Assembly (NCBI RefSeq): GCF_000347775.1
Contig: NZ_APAT01000015.1
Coordinates: 310,001 to 374,000, forward strand
DNA from: Marinobacter santoriniensis NKSG1
GTDB lineage: Bacteria > Pseudomonadota > Gammaproteobacteria > Pseudomonadales > Oleiphilaceae
DNA: 64,000 bases
Reading direction: 5' to 3'
Below, piece by piece: positions 59,675 to 64,000 of this stretch. Position 1 is the stretch's first letter; the number at the start of each line of letters is the position of its first letter. The notes beneath the pieces are model-generated. The model searched no databases. It had not been told where the DNA came from and worked only from the letters and a program-made list of their open reading frames with translations. A program made the position numbers and the translations under genes.

Positions 59675-60744
59675 CCGGTTCGCTCAATAAAACAGGTGAT
59701 TTCCTCGCGGTCATGGTACAGGTGGCGCGCCTGCAACCGGTATCCGATACCAGCCGCCCTGAGTCCCTCGTCCAGGATATCCCGGCAGATCAGCCATTCT
59801 TCGTACCGCTTCTTCATTGGCAGCTTGAGGTTGAAAACGGTATAGCGACAGAGTCCCGAGCCAACCCAGTCCACGACCAGATGAGCGGTTTTCCGCGGCT
59901 GATCCACGATGTCGCAGACCATCCAGTCAATCCCGCGGTGTGGACGCCAGCTGTAGCCGTCCGCCCGGACATGCTCGACCTGGCCGGTGGCCATCAGGTC
60001 CGCATTCATTGGGCCGTTATCCACCGCATACACAGACATGCCCTGACGTACCAGTTGCCAGGTCCAACCCCCCGGCGCTGCGCCGAGATCGGCTGCCTTC
60101 TTGCCACCGCCCAGGTAGTCGAGCTCCCGTTCCGGCGGCAGGAATACTTTCCACGCCTCTTCCAGCTTCAGTGCAGACCGGCTCGGTGCCGAGGCCGGCA
60201 GCCGGAGCCGGACGATACCGCCCGCATAGCGGGCACGGTTTGCCGTGAGACTGAAGCAAATGATGGCGTTGTCGAAATCCGGCAGAACAATTTCCAGACG
60301 AGCGGATGCCTCGGAATCGGACTCGCCTATCAGACCTGCACCCCGAAGACCCCGAGACAGAGGCGCCACCCACTTGCGCGCAAAGTTACCGAGATCCCGG
60401 TCGGTATTGTTCTCGAGTAATCGCACTTCGACCCTGGCGCAACGGGGCTTGAACGAGGCGTGCGTTTTCAGGGCGTCGATGACGGCACCGACGCGATCCT
60501 CGCCGGGCAAACCAAGAGTCTCGAGCACGATCAGCCAATCCCGGACGAAGACAAGGGTGTCGATACTGACCCGCTCCAGCATCGTCTCCGCCTGCTCGGG
60601 CCCGGTCAGGTAAAACCGGACCAGCCCGCGATCCCTCTCGGGCTGAAAATACCCATAAAGTCCTGCCGACATGGCCGAATCGACCAGCTCCTGCCCGGCC
60701 TCTGCCTCAAACCCCGGGCGGCAAAATGCAAGAATCTGTTCCAT
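59671..60744 (-). CDS. rlmM: 23S rRNA 2'-O-ribose C2498 methyltransferase
   Basis: 357 residues. N-terminal MEQILAFCRPGFEAEAGQEL, THUMP-like domain, then a Rossmann methyltransferase with the SAM motif DLGAAPGGWTWQLV and the RrmJ-type catalytic region. Start at ATG 60744 with AGGAG 4 bases before it; the open frame upstream adds nine residues unlike the family. Confidence 0.93.
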   Translation of the reverse strand: MEQILAFCRPGFEAEAGQELVDSAMSAGLYGYFQPERDRGLVRFYLTGPEQAETMLERVSIDTLVFVRDWLIVLETLGLPGEDRVGAVIDALKTHASFKPRCARVEVRLLENNTDRDLGNFARKWVAPLSRGLRGAGLIGESDSEASARLEIVLPDFDNAIICFSLTANRARYAGGIVRLRLPASAPSRSALKLEEAWKVFLPPERELDYLGGGKKAADLGAAPGGWTWQLVRQGMSVYAVDNGPMNADLMATGQVEHVRADGYSWRPHRGIDWMVCDIVDQPRKTAHLVVDWVGSGLCRYTVFNLKLPMKKRYEEWLICRDILDEGLRAAGIGYRLQARHLYHDREEITCFIERTG

Positions 60745-60853
60745 GGTGCTCCTGATCGGCTGCGACACCAAGCCGCAAATTTGAATCTGTTTAACAGTGT
60801 AAGCTGTGTAGCTTGGCTACACTCTGACTCTGTTTTTCTCTGTGGATGCCCGT

Positions 60854-62719
60854 ATGGCACTTATCACGCGGTTGCTGTCTTTCGTTCTGCTGTTGAGCCT
60901 TGCGGGCCCGTCGCTTGCTGACAGCATGGCACGCCAGGACCGATGCCCCACGCTGGATGCCTCCAACCCATCCGCACGGGTCCGGTTGATGCAGTATGTG
61001 TGCTACCACATTGCCGATCCCGGACAGCAGGCCTATGAGGCAACAGCCCCTGACCAACTGCCGGATACGATGAAATGGACCCGGGCGAATGGTCACGACC
61101 TGGTCTTCAGTCATACCGAGTCGACCTATTGGCTCCGCCTGCATCTGACCAACCAATCCAGCGGACCATTCCGCTGGTACCTCAAACTGAATTACCCGCT
61201 GCTGGATGAGGTCACCTTCTGGCAATCCAGCCCCGCCCGGAATTCCAGACCCATCGTTACCGGTGACCGCCTGCCCTTCTCGTCACGCGGCATAGATTAT
61301 CGATATTTCCTGCTCCCCGTCACCCTGGACAAGGGAGAAACCACGGACATCACCGTTCGGGTTCACAGCAGCGGTGCGCTGAATATACCGCTGACCCTGG
61401 AAACCCCTCAGGAAGTGATCGAAAGCAGTAATCACCTGACCCTGACCCATGGACTCTTTTACGGCGCTGTCGCGATCTTTGCCGCATTCAACCTGTTGCT
61501 GTTTTTCAGCTCAGGCACCTTCTACTATTTCTACAACGCGTTTTACATGGCAAGCATGGGCCTGTTCCTGTTCGCAATGGGGGGCTTTGCGAACCAGTAT
61601 TTCTGGCCGGATAACCCGGACTTCGCGAACACCGCCATCCCACTGCTGCTCGGACTTTGCGCCCTGGCCATGACACTCTTCGGGCGATCCTTCCTGGAAG
61701 TCATCCGGGGGTCTGCGGCCGATCGGACCCTGAAGTTTCAGGCCTGGGCCTGTGTTGTTGCGGTGGCGGTCACCCTCTTTCTGCCCTATCACCAGACCAT
61801 CCTCTCGAATACGGTACTGGCGCTCGCGGTGATCGCCAGCCTGTTCGTTTGTGCGGCGGTCCGGTGGCGGCAGGGATACCAGCCGGCCATCTGGTACCTG
61901 CTGGCCTGGATGGTCATGCTGCTGGGCGGCCTGATCTATGCGCTCGCGGCGTTTGGCTATCTCACGGATTTCCTGGCCAGCGAGTCCCTGATGCAGATCA
62001 CGATCGGTGGGCAGGTGATTCTTCTCAACTACGCCATGGTGCAGCGATGGCGCCTCCTTAACCAGAAGCTTCTGGACGTGGAGCACAACGCCCGTACAGA
62101 ACTGGAGGTCCAGGTACACGAGCGGACGGCCCAGTTGAGAAAGGCCATGCGCGAGCTGGAAAAAGCAAACCGGACTCTGTCCAACCTGTCGCTCAATGAT
62201 GCACTTACCGGCCTGTACAACCGACGCCACCTGGACAACTGTCTGCCCGAACTCTGTGCAGAAGCGCGTCGCACCGGCAACCCCCTCTCACTGGCGCTGA
62301 TCGATGCGGATCGATTCAAATCGGTCAACGATACCTGGGGCCACAGTTTTGGTGATGAGTGTCTGCGTCGAATCGCCGATGTTCTCACCCGGCACACCAA
62401 ACGGCCCCGCGATGTTGCGATCCGGTTTGGCGGCGAGGAGTTTGCCCTGTTACTGCCGGGAACCGACCGCGAGGGTGCAGAAAAGGTGTGCTCGGAAATC
62501 CTGCACGACATGAGGCATGTCCCCATTGAGGGTCCGGACGGAACACCGGTCAACCTGACCCTCAGTGCGGGTATTGCCGAGCTGCGGACGGATGAAGACC
62601 GTGACGCCCTCTTCCGGAGAGCCGACGACGCTCTCTACGAAGCAAAATCCTCAGGTCGCAATCGAGTGGTCATCTCGGAGGCCCCGGTCACAGATCTGGC
62701 ACCCGGGCCTGCCGGATAA
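60854..62719 (+). CDS. Membrane diguanylate cyclase, 7TMR-DISM plus GGDEF
   Basis: 621 residues. Signal peptide (1-23), periplasmic 7TMR-DISMED2 domain (about 35-180), seven transmembrane helices (about 195-400), coiled coil, then a GGDEF domain with an intact GGEEF (526-530). The inhibitory I-site RxxD is present as R517-P-R-D520, so activity should be feedback-inhibited by cyclic di-GMP. The DISM sensor usually binds carbohydrate-like ligands. I start at ATG 60854, where the signal peptide begins; an in-frame GTG lies 12 bases upstream. Its 3' end overlaps the convergent hydrolase gene by 32 bases. Confidence 0.92.
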   Translation: MALITRLLSFVLLLSLAGPSLADSMARQDRCPTLDASNPSARVRLMQYVCYHIADPGQQAYEATAPDQLPDTMKWTRANGHDLVFSHTESTYWLRLHLTNQSSGPFRWYLKLNYPLLDEVTFWQSSPARNSRPIVTGDRLPFSSRGIDYRYFLLPVTLDKGETTDITVRVHSSGALNIPLTLETPQEVIESSNHLTLTHGLFYGAVAIFAAFNLLLFFSSGTFYYFYNAFYMASMGLFLFAMGGFANQYFWPDNPDFANTAIPLLLGLCALAMTLFGRSFLEVIRGSAADRTLKFQAWACVVAVAVTLFLPYHQTILSNTVLALAVIASLFVCAAVRWRQGYQPAIWYLLAWMVMLLGGLIYALAAFGYLTDFLASESLMQITIGGQVILLNYAMVQRWRLLNQKLLDVEHNARTELEVQVHERTAQLRKAMRELEKANRTLSNLSLNDALTGLYNRRHLDNCLPELCAEARRTGNPLSLALIDADRFKSVNDTWGHSFGDECLRRIADVLTRHTKRPRDVAIRFGGEEFALLLPGTDREGAEKVCSEILHDMRHVPIEGPDGTPVNLTLSAGIAELRTDEDRDALFRRADDALYEAKSSGRNRVVISEAPVTDLAPGPAG

Positions 62720-63374
62720 AGAGCCGCGTCTGCCGCGCGGCCTCCCGAATCAGATCATCCTGGCTTTGCCCGGAACGGGCGAGCGGTTTGAAATCGTGGT
62801 TTCCACCGTCGAGCCACGTGATGGAACATCCGCCCAATTCCGGCTGACGCGCCTCCAGCTCGCCGGGTTTTCCAAATGGATCGCGAGTCCCCTGCAGGAT
62901 CAGCATCGGACAGTGAATCCGGGGGAAGTGGTCGACTCGCCATCTGTCAGGCTTGCCGGGCGGATGGAATGGGTAGCCGTAGCACACCACGCCATCAACG
63001 GGCGCACTGATACTGGCCAGAATGCTGGCCATACGCCCTCCCATGGATTTCCCACCGATCCATATCGGGACCGACTCCCCGACCTCTTCACGGACCTGTG
63101 CCAGCGTCCCGGAAAAACAGTCGAGCAGGACAGGCTGGCGATCCGGAGGCCGTTTACGCCCGTCTTCCCTCCTTTTCTGCATATAGGGGAATTCGAACCT
63201 GACAACCGCCACGCCTTCTTCATCGAGTGCTGCAGCCAGTAGCTCCATGAAGTCCGAATCCGCAGGAGCACCTGCTCCATGGGCGAGAACAAGGACTACG
63301 TCGGGACCGGATACATAGCAATTGGTCTTAATCAACTCCACTTCGACCACCTTTAGGTTCATCGGGGCTATCAT
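62688..63374 (-). CDS. Alpha/beta hydrolase of the KANL3/Tex30 type
   Basis: 228 residues. HGAGAPADSDFM oxyanion region, nucleophile elbow GGKSMGGRMAS, acid in QGTRDPFGKPGE and histidine in GGNHDFKPL. This is a dienelactone-hydrolase-like family with no firm substrate. Two ATGs, at 63374 and 63362, are equally plausible; neither has a clear ribosome binding site. It diverges from ccoN. No physiological link to the oxidase is evident. Confidence 0.85.
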   Translation of the reverse strand: MIAPMNLKVVEVELIKTNCYVSGPDVVLVLAHGAGAPADSDFMELLAAALDEEGVAVVRFEFPYMQKRREDGRKRPPDRQPVLLDCFSGTLAQVREEVGESVPIWIGGKSMGGRMASILASISAPVDGVVCYGYPFHPPGKPDRWRVDHFPRIHCPMLILQGTRDPFGKPGELEARQPELGGCSITWLDGGNHDFKPLARSGQSQDDLIREAARQTRLFIRQARVPDL

Positions 63375-63466
63375 GACAGGGAAGACATAAACATTACGGG
63401 TATTTTCGAAAAACCGCGAGGCAGAAAGCCCCCTGAATCCGCTCCAGACCACTGATTTCGGGGAAT

Positions 63467-63480
63467 TTGACGGATGTCAG
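63467..63480. promoter_or_regulatory. Upstream FNR/ANR-like half-matched box
   Basis: TTGACGGATGTCAG: TTGAC-N4-GTCAG, close to TTGAT-N4-ATCAA. It sits 17 bases before a second such box in the ccoN promoter, and between the divergent hydrolase gene and ccoN. Confidence 0.45.
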
Positions 63481-63483
63481 GCT

Positions 63484-63525
63484 TTGATCTGAGTCATTGC
63501 AAAGATGCAATGGTTTATCCATACT
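63484..63525 (+). promoter_or_regulatory. FNR/ANR-type promoter of ccoN
   Basis: TTGATCTGAGTCAT (63484-63497) matches 8 of 10 defined bases of the FNR/ANR box. Its centre, 63490.5, lies 41.5 bases before the start predicted from the CATACT -10 at 63520-63525 (start near 63532). This is the exact class II activator geometry. It fits oxygen-responsive control of a cbb3 oxidase. Confidence 0.65.
63495..63512. promoter_or_regulatory. Perfect inverted repeat inside the ccoN promoter
   Basis: CATTGCA-AAGA-TGCAATG, 7-base arms, overlapping the last bases of the FNR-type box and the -35 region. It looks like an operator for a second regulator. Confidence 0.5.
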
Positions 63526-63567
63526 TGCCTCCGCATAATTCCCCATCCTAAACCCATTGGTAAGGCT

Positions 63568-64000
63568 ATGAGCACAGTAAATGCAAACCTGACGTACAAC
63601 TACAAGGTGGTGAGGCAATTCGCCATCATGACTGTAGTCTGGGGCATTGTTGGCATGAGTATGGGCGTGCTGATCGCATCCCAACTTGTGTGGCCCGCAA
63701 TGAATCTGGACTTTGCCTGGAGTCACTTCGGAAGACTCCGTCCGTTGCATACCAACGCAGTAATCTACGGGTTCGGCGGATCGGCTCTGTTCGCCACGTC
63801 CTATTATGTGGTACAGAGAACCTGCCAGGCTCGTCTGATCTCTGACGGTCTTGCCTCGTTTACCTTCTGGGGATGGCAGGCCATCCTGGTATCGGCAGCC
63901 ATTACCCTTCCAATGGGTTTCACGACCAGTAAAGAATACGCAGAGCTTGAGTGGCCGATCGATATCGCCATCACAATCGTCTGGGTAGCCTATGCCCTGG
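63568..64000 (+). CDS. ccoN: cbb3-type cytochrome c oxidase subunit I, N-terminal part (cut by window edge)
   Basis: The first 144 residues. [85 protein letters not shown] is typical of CcoN/FixN, with the low-spin haem ligand H61 ([12 protein letters not shown]) and the first three transmembrane helices. It is the catalytic subunit of the high-affinity terminal oxidase used at low oxygen. AAGG lies 4 bases before the ATG at 63568. The rest and ccoO, Q and P should lie to the right. Confidence 0.95.
   Translation, partial: MSTVNANLTYNYKVVRQFAIMTVVWGIVGMSMGVLIASQLVWPAMNLDFAWSHFGRLRPLHTNAVIYGFGGSALFATSYYVVQRTCQARLISDGLASFTFWGWQAILVSAAITLPMGFTTSKEYAELEWPIDIAITIVWVAYAL

Overview
The window is a GC-rich, densely packed stretch of bacterial core chromosome. 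Gene content, the protein families and several gene orders shared with Pseudomonas aeruginosa (lol-comEC-exbBD-lpxK-kdsB-murB; trxB-aat-bpt-infA-clpA-clpS-cspD; sagS-ospR-gpx-aminotransferase-htpX) point to a gammaproteobacterium near the Pseudomonas/Marinobacter group. Marinobacter-like is my best guess, by inference only. I see no rRNA or tRNA gene, CRISPR array, insertion sequence, prophage, toxin-antitoxin pair or defence island.

Layout. 1-2091: the start of aspS, fabR, a PilZ-like gene with a perfect CRP-type palindrome upstream, and a HIT-family gene. 2092-8115: a leftward block of ugd, galE, tadA and guaBA (UDP-sugars, tRNA editing, GMP synthesis). 8330-12234: xseA, a propionyl-CoA synthetase and a cold-shock gene with a long leader. 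12325-17140: leuA with a divergent Lrp-type regulator, a TetR regulator and proS. 17141-26073: a leftward envelope block of comEC, exbB, exbD, msbA, lpxK, a Trm112-like gene, kdsB, a low-molecular-weight tyrosine phosphatase and murB, with many overlapping starts and stops. 26132-29728: a DUF2062 gene, lolD with a single Lol permease, a PilZ gene and a small secreted protein.

29834-38300: agmatine to putrescine (aguA-aguB), an orphan moxR, trxB, then the whole N-degron pathway (aat, bpt, clpS, clpA) around infA. 38612-46694: cspD, rluE, nudJ, mnmA, hflD, purB, the L16 arginine hydroxylase gene, a two-domain GNAT protein and a LysR regulator. 46925-53925: a membrane-anchored hypothetical protein, a SagS-like hybrid kinase, an OhrR/OspR-type regulator with glutathione peroxidase, an AlaA-type aminotransferase, a hypothetical gene and htpX. 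53990-64000: pdxB, rhlB, epmC, dsbD, a TusA-family gene, a small monooxygenase-fold gene, rlmM, a 7TM diguanylate cyclase, an alpha/beta hydrolase and the start of ccoN behind an FNR/ANR-type promoter.

Most of the window is ordinary housekeeping. The observations most worth checking are regulatory: the palindrome at 1553-1568, the operator over the gpx promoter, the composite ccoN promoter, and a 311-base gap before cspD holding several short repeats. Next come gene-content departures from the Pseudomonas order: a single Lol permease, moxR without its usual partners, and no msrB or icd. I found no convincing novel multi-gene system.
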